From NCBI GenBank assembly GCA_025929535.1, contig JAICLZ010000010.1, forward strand, positions 1-64,000: a DNA stretch of 64,000 bases. Direction: 5' to 3'. The translations under genes and the position numbers were made by a program. This document shows, one piece after another, positions 20,202-28,814 of this stretch; the first letter of the stretch is position 1; every line of letters begins with the position of its first letter. A model generated the notes under the pieces. The model was not told where the DNA came from. It was given only the letters and a program-made list of their open reading frames with translations, and did no database searches. This DNA is from Gemmatimonadaceae bacterium (GTDB lineage Bacteria; Gemmatimonadota; Gemmatimonadetes; Gemmatimonadales; Gemmatimonadaceae).

Positions 20202-21176
20202 ATGATGCGTCGCAAGCGACTCGGCGTCATTAGCACCTTCGTGTGGGACACCATTTACGGTCGCGATCCGCGCTCGGAGCCGGTGACCGAATGGGGCGGA
20301 TGCGCATACGCGCTGAGTGCGCTCGACGCGAGCCTCGCCGACGACTGGGAGATCGTGCCGCTCGTGAAGGTGGGCGACGATCTCGCGCCCCGCGCGCGCG
20401 AGTTCATCGCGACGCTGAGCCACGTCGCGCCGGATGCGGCGCTCATCGGCGTGCCGTACCCGAACAATCGCGTCGAGCTTCGCTATGAAACGAGCGAGCG
20501 CCGGGCCGAGAAGCTCACGGGCGGGCTGCCGGGATGGAGCTGGCTCGGCCTCAAGCCGCTGCTTCGCGACATCGATGCGCTCTACATCAACTTCATGAGC
20601 GGGTGGGAGCTCGATCTCGAGACCTGCCAGCTCATCCGCCAGAACCTCGCGGGACCGGTCTACTGCGATCTGCACATGCGCGTGCACGCATTGCAGCCCG
20701 ACGGATGGCGCGTGGTGCAGCCGCTCCCGAGCTTCGATCAGTGGTGCCGCTGCTTCGACCTGCTGCAGATGAACGAGGACGAGGTGAAAGCGGTCGCGCG
20801 CGACCCGATGGAGCTCGCTGCCATCGCGATGACGGCGGGCGTGCGCTGCCTGACCGTGACGCTCGGCTCGCGCGGCGCCGTCTACTTCGCGGCGCCGGGA
20901 TTCGATCGCATAAACGATCTGGACGCGTCCACCAAGGCGATCGGCGACGTCGGCCCGCTGCGCACCGCGCTCGTTCCGGTACCGGTGACCTTCGACAGCG
21001 GCGATCCCACCGGCTGCGGCGACGTGTGGGGCGCGACGTACTTCTCACGTCTGCTGGCGGGCGACGACATCGCCACCGCAATGCGCGCGGCGCATGCGGC
21101 GGCGGCGCGCAACGTGAACTTTCGCGGTGCCGCGGGGCTCACCCGTCATCTGCGCGGGGAGCTGATCACGCAATGA
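20202..21176 (+). CDS. PfkB family carbohydrate kinase
   Basis: MMRRKRLGVISTFVWDTIYGRD...WGGCAYALSALDASL...FDSGDPTGCGDVWGATYFSRLLAGDDIATAMRAAHAAAARNV (PfkB signature). Confidence 0.9.
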   Translation: MMRRKRLGVISTFVWDTIYGRDPRSEPVTEWGGCAYALSALDASLADDWEIVPLVKVGDDLAPRAREFIATLSHVAPDAALIGVPYPNNRVELRYETSERRAEKLTGGLPGWSWLGLKPLLRDIDALYINFMSGWELDLETCQLIRQNLAGPVYCDLHMRVHALQPDGWRVVQPLPSFDQWCRCFDLLQMNEDEVKAVARDPMELAAIAMTAGVRCLTVTLGSRGAVYFAAPGFDRINDLDASTKAIGDVGPLRTALVPVPVTFDSGDPTGCGDVWGATYFSRLLAGDDIATAMRAAHAAAARNVNFRGAAGLTRHLRGELITQ

Positions 21177-22060
21177 CCACCGTCATCAATCTTCCCCCTT
21201 CGCTCGACGAGCGGACATTCGAAGCGGTGCTCGAGCATCTCGCCCCGGTGCCGCTCGATGAGAAGGTGCTGCTCGACGGACGCCACACGCGCTGGGCATC
21301 TCCGTACGGCCTCACCGCGCTGCTCACGGTCGCGCAGACGCGCGCGGAGAAGCCCGCGCTCGTGTCGCCCGAATCGGAGGAGACGGGCTCGTACTGGGCG
21401 CGCACCGGCTTCTTCAAGCACGCCGAGGAGCTGTTCGAGATGCACGGCACCACGCATCGCGCGCGTGCCAGCGGCGAGTCCGACGTGCTGCTCGAGATCA
21501 CGCCGGTCGCGAAGAGCGAGGACGTGCACGAGGTCGTCGGCCGCATCCAGCAGAAGTCGGCATCGATTCTCGTGAAGGAGCTCAACATCGACGCGAAGGC
21601 GACGATGGGCTTCGCGATGACGCTCTCGGAGGCGTGTCAGAACATCGTCGAACATGCAGGACGCGGCGGCTGGGTAGCCGTGCAAACGTATCGCTGGCAG
21701 AAGCGGCTGGGCCGTCGCGTCGTGGTCATCGCGGTGTGCGATGCGGGCGTCGGCTTTCGCCAGTCGCTCGAGAGCGCGCAGGGCCGTCGCATGAGCGATC
21801 GCTGGGACGACGGCATGGCGCTCGAGGAAGCAGTCATTCGCGGCGTGAGCCGCTTCAGGGATCCGGGACGCGGGCAGGGACTCGCCGGCGTCCGTCGCTA
21901 TATCGGCCGGTGGGACGGCAAGCTGTCCGTTCGCTCCGGCACCGCACGCATCGCGATCGTTCCGAGCTGGGATGAGGATGTCCCGCTCGAAGAGAAGCTA
22001 CCGCCGTTTCCAGGGGCACAGATGCAGATAACCATACCGGAGCGGATTACCGACCGGTGA
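21173..22060 (+). CDS. STAS-like domain plus RsbW/T-type HATPase regulatory protein
   Basis: KVLLDGRHTRWASPYGLTALLTVAQ (STAS-like); TLSEACQNIVEHAGRGGW (N box), VVVIAVCDAGVGFRQSL (G1), GRGQGLAGVRRYIGRWDGKLSVRSG (G2). ATGA overlap with pfkB-like gene. Confidence 0.82.
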   Translation: MTTVINLPPSLDERTFEAVLEHLAPVPLDEKVLLDGRHTRWASPYGLTALLTVAQTRAEKPALVSPESEETGSYWARTGFFKHAEELFEMHGTTHRARASGESDVLLEITPVAKSEDVHEVVGRIQQKSASILVKELNIDAKATMGFAMTLSEACQNIVEHAGRGGWVAVQTYRWQKRLGRRVVVIAVCDAGVGFRQSLESAQGRRMSDRWDDGMALEEAVIRGVSRFRDPGRGQGLAGVRRYIGRWDGKLSVRSGTARIAIVPSWDEDVPLEEKLPPFPGAQMQITIPERITDR

Positions 22061-22611
22061 TCAACCACATCGACCTCAGCACCGTGCTTCGCCGCACCGT
22101 GTGCGATCTCTATTCCGATCTCGTCACGCGTCCCACGGGCGCCGCCGTGCGGGACGGCATCGAAAAACAGTTGTCGGAGCTCGGCGACCGTTCCCTCACC
22201 GTCATCGACTTCTCGCACGTCGGTCTTCTCGACTACTCGTGCGCGGACGAGATCGTCGCCAAGCTGCTCATGCGCTACGCCGATGCGAACGCGCCGCGCG
22301 ATGCGTACTTCCTCTTTCGTGGTGTGAGCGATTCGCATCTCGACGCGATCGAAACGGTACTCGAGCGACACGGGCTCGCGATCGTGGCGCAGGCCGAGGA
22401 CGGCACCGTGGTGCTCGTGGGCACGGTGGACGATCCGGAGCGACGCGCGTGGGAAGCCATGCTTCGCCTGGGGCGCGCGATGGCCGTCGACCTCGCCCGC
22501 GAGGCCGAGATCGAGCCCGAGCAGGTGGAGCGCGTGCTCGGCGCGCTCTGCCGCCGCCGGCTCGCGATGGAGCTGGACGGAGGATACGTCGTGGTTGGCG
22601 CGGTGACGTGA
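22057..22611 (+). CDS. STAS-like (DUF4325-type) protein with C-terminal winged-helix-like region
   Basis: DRSLTVIDFSHVGLLDYSCADEIVAKLLMRYA (STAS-type strand-helix); C-terminal LAREAEIEPEQVERVLGALCRRRLAMELDGGYVVVG resembles a wHTH. GTGA overlap with upstream gene. Confidence 0.75.
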   Translation: MINHIDLSTVLRRTVCDLYSDLVTRPTGAAVRDGIEKQLSELGDRSLTVIDFSHVGLLDYSCADEIVAKLLMRYADANAPRDAYFLFRGVSDSHLDAIETVLERHGLAIVAQAEDGTVVLVGTVDDPERRAWEAMLRLGRAMAVDLAREAEIEPEQVERVLGALCRRRLAMELDGGYVVVGAVT

Positions 22612-22910
22612 GCGAGCGGTTCAACGCGCCGCTCCGCGTGGCGCAGCTGATCGCGACGCGCGCGGGTGACGCCGACCGCGGCACCGAAGTGCGCATGCGC
22701 AGCGACGATGCGCGCATGCGGCTGATCAGCGATGGCGAGCTCGTATGGGTGCACGGGCCGCGGCGGCAGGAGCTCGCCACCGTGCGCATCGATGACTCGC
22801 TCCCCCGCGGCGACGTAATCCTGCGCGATGTCGCCGGTGCGTCGCCCTCCGAGATCGTGACGCTCGTGAAGGCGGCGTACGGCACGCCACGCGATCCAGG
22901 ACTCGTCTAG
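22608..22910 (+). CDS. small protein resembling a stand-alone molybdopterin-dinucleotide-binding (double-psi barrel) domain
   Basis: GTG start overlaps previous stop (GTGA). TEVRMRSDDARMRLISDGELVWVHGPRRQELATVRIDDSLPRGDVIL has the layout of MopB C-terminal domains. Confidence 0.6.
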   Translation: MSERFNAPLRVAQLIATRAGDADRGTEVRMRSDDARMRLISDGELVWVHGPRRQELATVRIDDSLPRGDVILRDVAGASPSEIVTLVKAAYGTPRDPGLV

Positions 22911-22929
22911 CCCCGTTCTGGAGCAGCCG

Positions 22930-23218
22930 GTGACACACAGCAGCAAACCGCACGCGCTCGCGACGCTCGCCGTGCACGGCGGCCGCGAGGCGCTCGCCCA
23001 CGATGAGGCGGTCGCGTCACCTCCGGCTCATCACGCACGCGCCGAGCCTCGGCGGCGTGGACACGATCGTCTCGGAGCCGCGCTTCTCGTCGCACGCGCA
23101 TCTCTCCGGGAGCGAGCGCACGGCGCTCGGAGTGCCGGATGGTTTTCTTCGCATCAGCGTGGGCATCGAGGATCCCGACGACATCATCGCGGATCTCGAT
23201 CGGGCGCTGCGCGGTTGA
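22930..23218. pseudogene. internally deleted, frame-disrupted Cys/Met-metabolism PLP enzyme (cystathionine gamma-synthase/lyase family), plus-strand orientation
   Basis: N-terminal ALATLAVHGGREALAHDEAV in frame 1 (GTG 22930), then LRLITHAPSLGGVDTIVSEPRFSSHAHLSGSERTALGVPDGFLRISVGIEDPDDIIADLDRAL (family C-terminus) in frame 2. The whole catalytic core is absent. Confidence 0.8.
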
Positions 23219-23330
23219 GCCGCGCGGCCGCGGCGCGCACGAGTGACATGCGCCGCCGTCACGCGTGTATCTTCCTGTAATCGTACCGCTCGCCATCTTT
23301 TGCTTTTCCCCCACCGAGCGCGCTCCGCCA

Positions 23331-24035
23331 ATGATCCGCTTTTCGCACGTGGTCAAGGAATATCCGCGCACTGGACTCGCTCTCCAGGACGTGACGTTTC
23401 GCGTGAACAAGGGTGAGTTCGCCTTTCTCACGGGACCGAGCGGCGCGGGCAAGTCCACCATTCTTCGGCTCGTGATCGTGGAGGAGACGCCCACGGCCGG
23501 CGAGGTGCGCGTGGGCGGAAGCCTCACCTCCGGGCTCCCCCGCGCGGAGATTCCACGATTGCGCCGCAAGATCGGCGTGGTCTTCCAGGATTTCCGGCTG
23601 CTCGAGGATCGCACGGCCGAACAGAACGTGGCCTTCGCGCTCGAGGTCACGGGCGCGCCTCGCGATGCGATCTCGGCGCGCGTGAGCCGGCTGCTCACGC
23701 AGGTGGGACTCGCGAGCAAGGGCACGAGCTATCCGAAGGAGCTCTCGGGCGGCGAGCAGCAGCGCGTCGCCATCGCGCGCGCGCTCGTGAACGATCCGGT
23801 GCTCCTCGTTGCGGACGAGCCCACGGGCAACCTCGATGACCGCGCCACGCGAGGCGTGTTCCAGCTGCTGCGCGACATCAATGCCGCCGGAACCGCCGTG
23901 CTCATGGCGACGCACAATCTCGAGCTGGTGAAGCGGAACGAATACCGCGTGATCGAGGTGAATCGCGGACAGCTCGTGTTCGACTCGGCCGAAGGGAACG
24001 GCGCCGGCGTCGTCACCACACCGTCCCCCGCCTGA
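23331..24035 (+). CDS. ftsE: cell division ATP-binding protein FtsE
   Basis: MIRFSHVVKEYPRTGLALQDVTFRVNKGEFAFLTGPSGAGKSTILRL...LSGGEQQRVAIARALVNDPVLLVADEPTGNLD; followed by ftsX. Confidence 0.95.
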   Translation: MIRFSHVVKEYPRTGLALQDVTFRVNKGEFAFLTGPSGAGKSTILRLVIVEETPTAGEVRVGGSLTSGLPRAEIPRLRRKIGVVFQDFRLLEDRTAEQNVAFALEVTGAPRDAISARVSRLLTQVGLASKGTSYPKELSGGEQQRVAIARALVNDPVLLVADEPTGNLDDRATRGVFQLLRDINAAGTAVLMATHNLELVKRNEYRVIEVNRGQLVFDSAEGNGAGVVTTPSPA

Positions 24036-24883
24036 TGCCGCTGACTCTTCGCGAGGTCATGCTCGGCGTGCGCCGCTCGCCGCTGCTCAGCGCTCTCAGC
24101 GTCGTCACGATCGCGTTCAGCCTCTTCGCTTTCGGCTTGTTCGGGCTGCTCGTGCTCAACGTCGATCGCGCGCTCCGCGGCGTGGAGGAGCACGTCGAGA
24201 TCGTCGCCTTCCTCGCGGACGGCACGCTGCCCGAAGCGGTGAGCACCGCGATGGCGGACATCTCGAGCTTCCCCGAGGTCGCGCAGGTGCAGGAGGTATC
24301 GCCGGAGCAGGCGCTCGCACGCGCGCGCGCCGAGCTTCCCGAGTTCCAGGATGTGTTCGACGCGAGCTTTCTTCCGCCTTCCATCGAGGTACGGCTCAAG
24401 GAAGGCCATCGCGATCCCAGGACCGTGAAGGAAGTGACGCAGCGCATCCAGACGTATCCGTTCGTCGATGACGTGCGGTACGGCGAAGACTGGGTGAAGA
24501 AGTTGTACGACATCCGCAACATTGCGGGAGCCGCCGGCATCGCGCTCGGGTCCCTGTTCGCCGCGGTCGCGGTGATCATCATCGGCACGACCATTCGCAT
24601 GACGGTTCTCGCGCGCGAGCGCGAGATCTCGATCATGCGCCTCGTGGGCGCGACCGACGCCTTCGTCAGACGGCCCTTTCTCCTCGATGGCTTTCTGAAG
24701 GGAATCATCGGCGGGTTGCTTGCGCTTCTGCTCACGTGGGGCGCGAGCTCCGTCATCAGCCACAGCCTCATCCAGACGACCTTCTTCGATCCCGGCGTCG
24801 CGGCGCTCGGCGTGATCGGCGGTGGCATCATCGGACTGCTCGGCAGCGCGCTGTCCGTCGGGAGGCACCTACGCCGCGTCTGA
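24035..24883 (+). CDS. ftsX: cell division protein FtsX
   Basis: FtsX-type permease, four-TM organisation, ATGA overlap with ftsE; AREREISIMRLVGATDAFVRRPFLLDGFLKGIIGG. Confidence 0.93.
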   Translation: MPLTLREVMLGVRRSPLLSALSVVTIAFSLFAFGLFGLLVLNVDRALRGVEEHVEIVAFLADGTLPEAVSTAMADISSFPEVAQVQEVSPEQALARARAELPEFQDVFDASFLPPSIEVRLKEGHRDPRTVKEVTQRIQTYPFVDDVRYGEDWVKKLYDIRNIAGAAGIALGSLFAAVAVIIIGTTIRMTVLAREREISIMRLVGATDAFVRRPFLLDGFLKGIIGGLLALLLTWGASSVISHSLIQTTFFDPGVAALGVIGGGIIGLLGSALSVGRHLRRV

Positions 24884-26076
24884 GCGCGCGCGCGGCACTG
24901 ATACTCGCGCTGCTGTTCTCCGCCGCGCCAGCGGTGCGGGGCCAGCAGAATGCCGACCAGAAGGGCGCGGAACAGCGGATCAAGGACGAGAAGGCGCGGC
25001 TGGAGGCGCTCAAGAACGAGCGCGAGGAGCTGCAGCGGCGACGCACCAGCCTGCAGAACACCGTGCACGATCTCTCCGAGGAAGTGGAGACGCTCGACCG
25101 CGAGGCCGATGTCACCGCGCGCGTCATGCATTCGCTCGACGCGCAGCTCGACGCGATCTCGAGCGAAGTCGGCACCACCACCTCCGATCTCGTGCGTGCG
25201 CAGGACGAGATCACCGTCAAGCAGGCGACGCTGCGGCGGCGGCTCGTGGACATCTTCAAGCGCGGGCCGCTCTTCGACTTCCAGGTGCTGCTGTCCGCGC
25301 GGAGCTTCGGCGAGCTGCTGGCCCGATACAAGTATCTGCACCTGCTCGCCGTGCGCGACCAGACACTCGTGCATCGGGTGGAGGATCTGCGCAATCAGAT
25401 CAACCATCAGCGCGCCAACCTCGTGCGCTTCCAGGAGAGCATCAAGCTCAACCTCGATGAGAAGGCCGAGGAGGAGGATCGCCTCAAGACTCTGCGGCTG
25501 GAGCAGTCGCGCAGTCTCGCGCACGCGAAGCGCCGCGCGCACGACACCGACGCGCGGCTGCAGGCGATCTCGCGCGACGAGTCGCGGCTGAGCAGCGTCA
25601 TCGCGAATCTCGAGTCGGCGCGTCTGCGCGCGGAGCGGACCTCGCCCGGTGCGTCGCGATCCGCGAGCACGATCAGCAAGGGGGCGGGCTCGATGGACTG
25701 GCCCGTGCACGGAGCGATTCTCTACAACTTCGGGCGCGTCGTGAATCCCAATAACACGACCGTCCGCTGGAACGGCATCGGCATCAAGGCGGCGTCGGGC
25801 ACCGAGGTACACGCGGTCGCGGCCGGAAAGGTGCTCGTGGCGGATCAGTTCGGCACCTACGGACTCACCGTCATCGTGCAGCACCCCGGTGGCGACTATT
25901 CCGTCTACGGATCGTTGAGCAAGATTACGACGGAGAAGGGCGCGGTGGTGACGAAGGGACAGGTGATCGGCTACGTCGGCACGTCGGACCCCGACCTTCC
26001 CGCGCATCTGCACTTCGAGCTGCGGCCGCAAGGGCACGCGGTCGATCCGATGGATTTTCTGCGCCCGAGCCAGTGA
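24880..26076 (+). CDS. EnvC-like murein hydrolase activator (coiled coil + peptidase M23); start codon uncertain, possibly CTG
   Basis: LSARAALILALLFSAAPAVRGQQ signal peptide, long coiled coil, C-terminal M23 fold (HAVAAGKVLVADQFGTYGLTVIVQHPGGDYSVYGSLSK...LPAHLHFELRPQGHAVDPMDFL). Annotated ORF opens at 24736 inside ftsX. Confidence 0.88.
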   Translation: MSARAALILALLFSAAPAVRGQQNADQKGAEQRIKDEKARLEALKNEREELQRRRTSLQNTVHDLSEEVETLDREADVTARVMHSLDAQLDAISSEVGTTTSDLVRAQDEITVKQATLRRRLVDIFKRGPLFDFQVLLSARSFGELLARYKYLHLLAVRDQTLVHRVEDLRNQINHQRANLVRFQESIKLNLDEKAEEEDRLKTLRLEQSRSLAHAKRRAHDTDARLQAISRDESRLSSVIANLESARLRAERTSPGASRSASTISKGAGSMDWPVHGAILYNFGRVVNPNNTTVRWNGIGIKAASGTEVHAVAAGKVLVADQFGTYGLTVIVQHPGGDYSVYGSLSKITTEKGAVVTKGQVIGYVGTSDPDLPAHLHFELRPQGHAVDPMDFLRPSQ

Positions 26077-26925
26077 TGGATCATCTTCTCGGTGCACACG
26101 TGTCTGCCGCCGGCGGAGTGCCCGCCGCTCCGCCGCGCGCGCGCGCTGCGGGCGACCGCGATGCAGATCTTCACGAAGCAGGCGAACCGCTGGGCGGAGC
26201 GCGAGTGCGACGACTGCGAGCGGGATGAGTTCCGCGCCGCGCTCGCACTCACGGGGGTCGAGGTCACGATTGCGCACGATTCGTATCTCATCAATCTCGC
26301 GAGCCCCGACGAAGCGCTTCGCCGCAAGTCGATCGAGTCGTTCGTGTGCGAGCTCCAGCGATGCGCGGCACTCGGCCTCACCTACCTCGTGTCGCATCCC
26401 GGCAATTACATGGACGATCGCGAGAGCGGCATCGCGCGGAATGCCGACGCGATCGCGGAGTCGCTCGCGCGCGCGCCCGGCGATACGGTGCTCTGCCTGG
26501 AGACCACCGCCGGCTCCGGCACATCGCTCGGCGCCACGTTCGAAGAGCTGGCCACCATCATCGGCCTCGTGTCGGAGCCGTACCGCTCGCGCATTGGCGT
26601 CTGCGTCGACAGCTGCCACATCCATTCGGCCGGCTATGACCTGGTGCATGCGTACGACGACGTCTGGAAGCAATTCGAGGACGCGCTCGGATGGGAGCGA
26701 CTGCGCGCGATGCATCTCAACGACTCGAAGACGCCGTTCGCATCGCGTCGCGACCGGCACGCTCTGATCGGGTTCGGCTCGCTCGGCGAGGAGCCGTTCC
26801 GCCGCATCATGATGGATCCGCGTCTGACGCGCGTGCCGAAGGTGCTCGAGACGCCGAAGCTCGACAACGACATGCTCACCGACAGCTGCATGCTGCACCT
26901 GTTGCGAGGGTTCGCGGCGGGTTGA
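26076..26925 (+). CDS. nfo: endonuclease IV, with apparent frameshift near 26134-26146
   Basis: MDHLLGAHVSAAGGVPAAPPRARA in one frame, then LRATAMQIFTKQANRWAERE...CVDSCHIHSAGYD...HLNDSKTPFASRRDRHALIGFGSLGEEPFRRIM in another. Confidence 0.88.
26134..26146. repeat. (CG)6C dinucleotide tract at the nfo frame change
   Basis: cgcgcgcgcgcgc at 26134-26146. Confidence 0.9.
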
Positions 26926-26974
26926 TCGCTGCGCAACACTCGAGTTCATTCGTTTGCATCCGACGATGGAGTGA

Positions 26975-28192
26975 ATGGAACCTTCACGGCCTCTCACAAG
27001 CAGGGCTTCCGCTTCCGATCGCGAGAGAACGTCGGCTTTGGAGGCCGCCGTCACTCGCGAACAGCGCCTGCAGTCGGCACTGGACGGTGCGGGCCAGTTC
27101 GTGTGGGACTACGACTGCGTCACGGGAGTGGTCTACCGCAGCGCCGGCTGGAGCACGATGCTCGGCTACGAGGAAGCGCCGTTCGATTCGTCGCTCGCGC
27201 ACTGGGCCGAGATCGCTCATCCGGACGATCAGAAGATCACCTACGAGAGCTTTCGCGATTTCCTGGAGGGAAAGAGCGAGTCGCACCACGCGGAGTATCG
27301 GCTTCGCGATGCAACCGGGGCATGGCGCTGGATAGAGTCGAAGGGACGTATCGTCGAGCGTGCAGCGGATGGCCGGCCGCTCAGGGCTGCGGGCACTTCG
27401 GCCGATGTCACGGATCGCAAGAATGCGGCGGCCGCCCTCGAGCTCGCGAAGCAGGAGGCGGAGCGCGCCAGCCGGGCCAAAAGCGAGTTTCTCGAGACGA
27501 TGAGTCACGAGCTTCGCACGCCGCTCAACTCGATCATCGGCTTCGCGAACGTGCTCAAGCGCAACCGCTCGAAGAGCCTCGAAGCCAGCGACCTCACGTA
27601 TCTCGATCGCATCCGCGAGAACGGCGTGGCGCTCCTTCGCCTCATCGATGATGTGCTGGACATCGCGAAGATCGAGGCGGGGCGGATGGAGATCACGATG
27701 TCGACGGTGCGACTCGATGCCATGATCCGCGATCTCAAGGCGCAGTGCGAGCGGCAGGCGCGGCCCGGCGTGCAGGTCATCGCCGAGCTGCCGGGGCACT
27801 CGCTCTACGTTCGCGCCGACGAGCTCCGGCTCCGGCAAATCGTGCTCAATCAGCTCTCCAACGCGATCAAGTTCACGGAGAGCGGGAGCATCACCGCGGC
27901 CGTCGTGTGCAGTCCAACCGGGGAGCCGCTGCGCATCGAGGTGCGCGATACCGGCATCGGGATCTCGCCCGAGCGCGCCGCGAGAATCTTCGAAACGTTC
28001 GAGCAGGCGGATACCGGAACCGCGCGTCTCTACGGCGGAACCGGACTCGGTCTGGCGATCTCGCGCGCGCTCTGCGAGCAGATGGGATTCACGCTCACCA
28101 TGACCAGCGAAGTGGGCGTGGGCTCGACCTTCACGATCGGAATGACGGAGCCCGGTAGCGCCACAGCAGCGCAGCCACCGCAATCCCGATGA
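26975..28192 (+). CDS. PAS-domain sensor histidine kinase
   Basis: PAS/PAC (WSTMLGYEEAPFDSS...RWIESKGRIVERAADGRPLRAAGTSADVTDRK); KSEFLETMSHELRTPLNSIIGFANVLKRN (H box); QLSNAIKFTESG, DTGIGISPE, GGTGLGLAIS. Confidence 0.96.
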   Translation: MEPSRPLTSRASASDRERTSALEAAVTREQRLQSALDGAGQFVWDYDCVTGVVYRSAGWSTMLGYEEAPFDSSLAHWAEIAHPDDQKITYESFRDFLEGKSESHHAEYRLRDATGAWRWIESKGRIVERAADGRPLRAAGTSADVTDRKNAAAALELAKQEAERASRAKSEFLETMSHELRTPLNSIIGFANVLKRNRSKSLEASDLTYLDRIRENGVALLRLIDDVLDIAKIEAGRMEITMSTVRLDAMIRDLKAQCERQARPGVQVIAELPGHSLYVRADELRLRQIVLNQLSNAIKFTESGSITAAVVCSPTGEPLRIEVRDTGIGISPERAARIFETFEQADTGTARLYGGTGLGLAISRALCEQMGFTLTMTSEVGVGSTFTIGMTEPGSATAAQPPQSR

Positions 28193-28745
28193 GCGCCGCG
28201 GCCACGACGTCGCTCAGGTAGTGCGCATGCGCGAGCAGGCGGCTCACCGCGCAGCCCACGGCCGCCGCGTACCACACGACGCGGGCGCGCGGAAACATGC
28301 GCGAGAGAATCGCCGCGGCACCGAAGGCGACCACCGCATGACTGCTCGGAAAGCCCAGCCCGCGCGAGCTGAGCGGATGGTCGCTGAACGCGCGGAATGC
28401 ATACGCACTCCCCACATCCGGCGGCCGCATGCGTCGTACCGTGATCTTGAGCAGCTCGCCCACGATTCCCGCCACGGCGGGCGCCGCGAGCAGCAGCGCG
28501 CCGCGCCGCCACCAATCCCTCCTCCCGCGATCGTGCAGCGCGAGCGCGATGGCCGCGAGCATCCAGAATGGGAGATAGCCGAAGTTGCGCAGCATGCGCC
28601 CCCAATCGGTCTCGTACACGCGCCCGAATCGCACGTGCTCCGCAACCCAGCCGTCGGCGAGCAGCGACAGCCCGACGAGCACGATCGCGATCGCCAGATT
28701 GCGCACGAGCACGCGGCGCGCGGGTGACTCAGATGTTGTCGACAC
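28131..28745 (-). CDS. PAP2 superfamily phosphatase (membrane)
   Basis: KITVRRMRPPD...FPSSHAVVAFGAAAILSR...SRLLAHAHYLSDVVAAALIG. GTG start with GGAGG upstream. Confidence 0.9.
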   Translation of the reverse strand: MSTTSESPARRVLVRNLAIAIVLVGLSLLADGWVAEHVRFGRVYETDWGRMLRNFGYLPFWMLAAIALALHDRGRRDWWRRGALLLAAPAVAGIVGELLKITVRRMRPPDVGSAYAFRAFSDHPLSSRGLGFPSSHAVVAFGAAAILSRMFPRARVVWYAAAVGCAVSRLLAHAHYLSDVVAAALIGIAVAALLWRYRAPSFRS

Positions 28746-28763
28746 GTGATTCCTCCGCGCGAT

Positions 28764-28769
28764 AAGCTA
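28764..28769 (-). promoter_or_regulatory. putative -10 element TAGCTT for PAP2 gene
   Basis: Reverse complement TAGCTTatcgcgcGGAGGaatcacGTG; here followed by a short leader with RBS. Confidence 0.4.
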
Positions 28770-28778
28770 CGGGCGCTG

Positions 28779-28808
28779 CTGACATCGCGGAACTCCCGTC
28801 ATTAGCTT
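28779..28808 (+). promoter_or_regulatory. putative maeB promoter CTGACA-18 nt-TAGCTT, leaderless geometry
   Basis: CTGACA at 28779-28784, TAGCTT at 28803-28808, then ccctccATG. Confidence 0.5.
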
Positions 28809-28814
28809 CCCTCC

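Noticed and set aside
24013-27054. 1013-aa minus-strand ORF opposite ftsX-envC-nfo
   Set aside because: Antisense shadow of three supported genes; low-complexity R/L/A/H composition.
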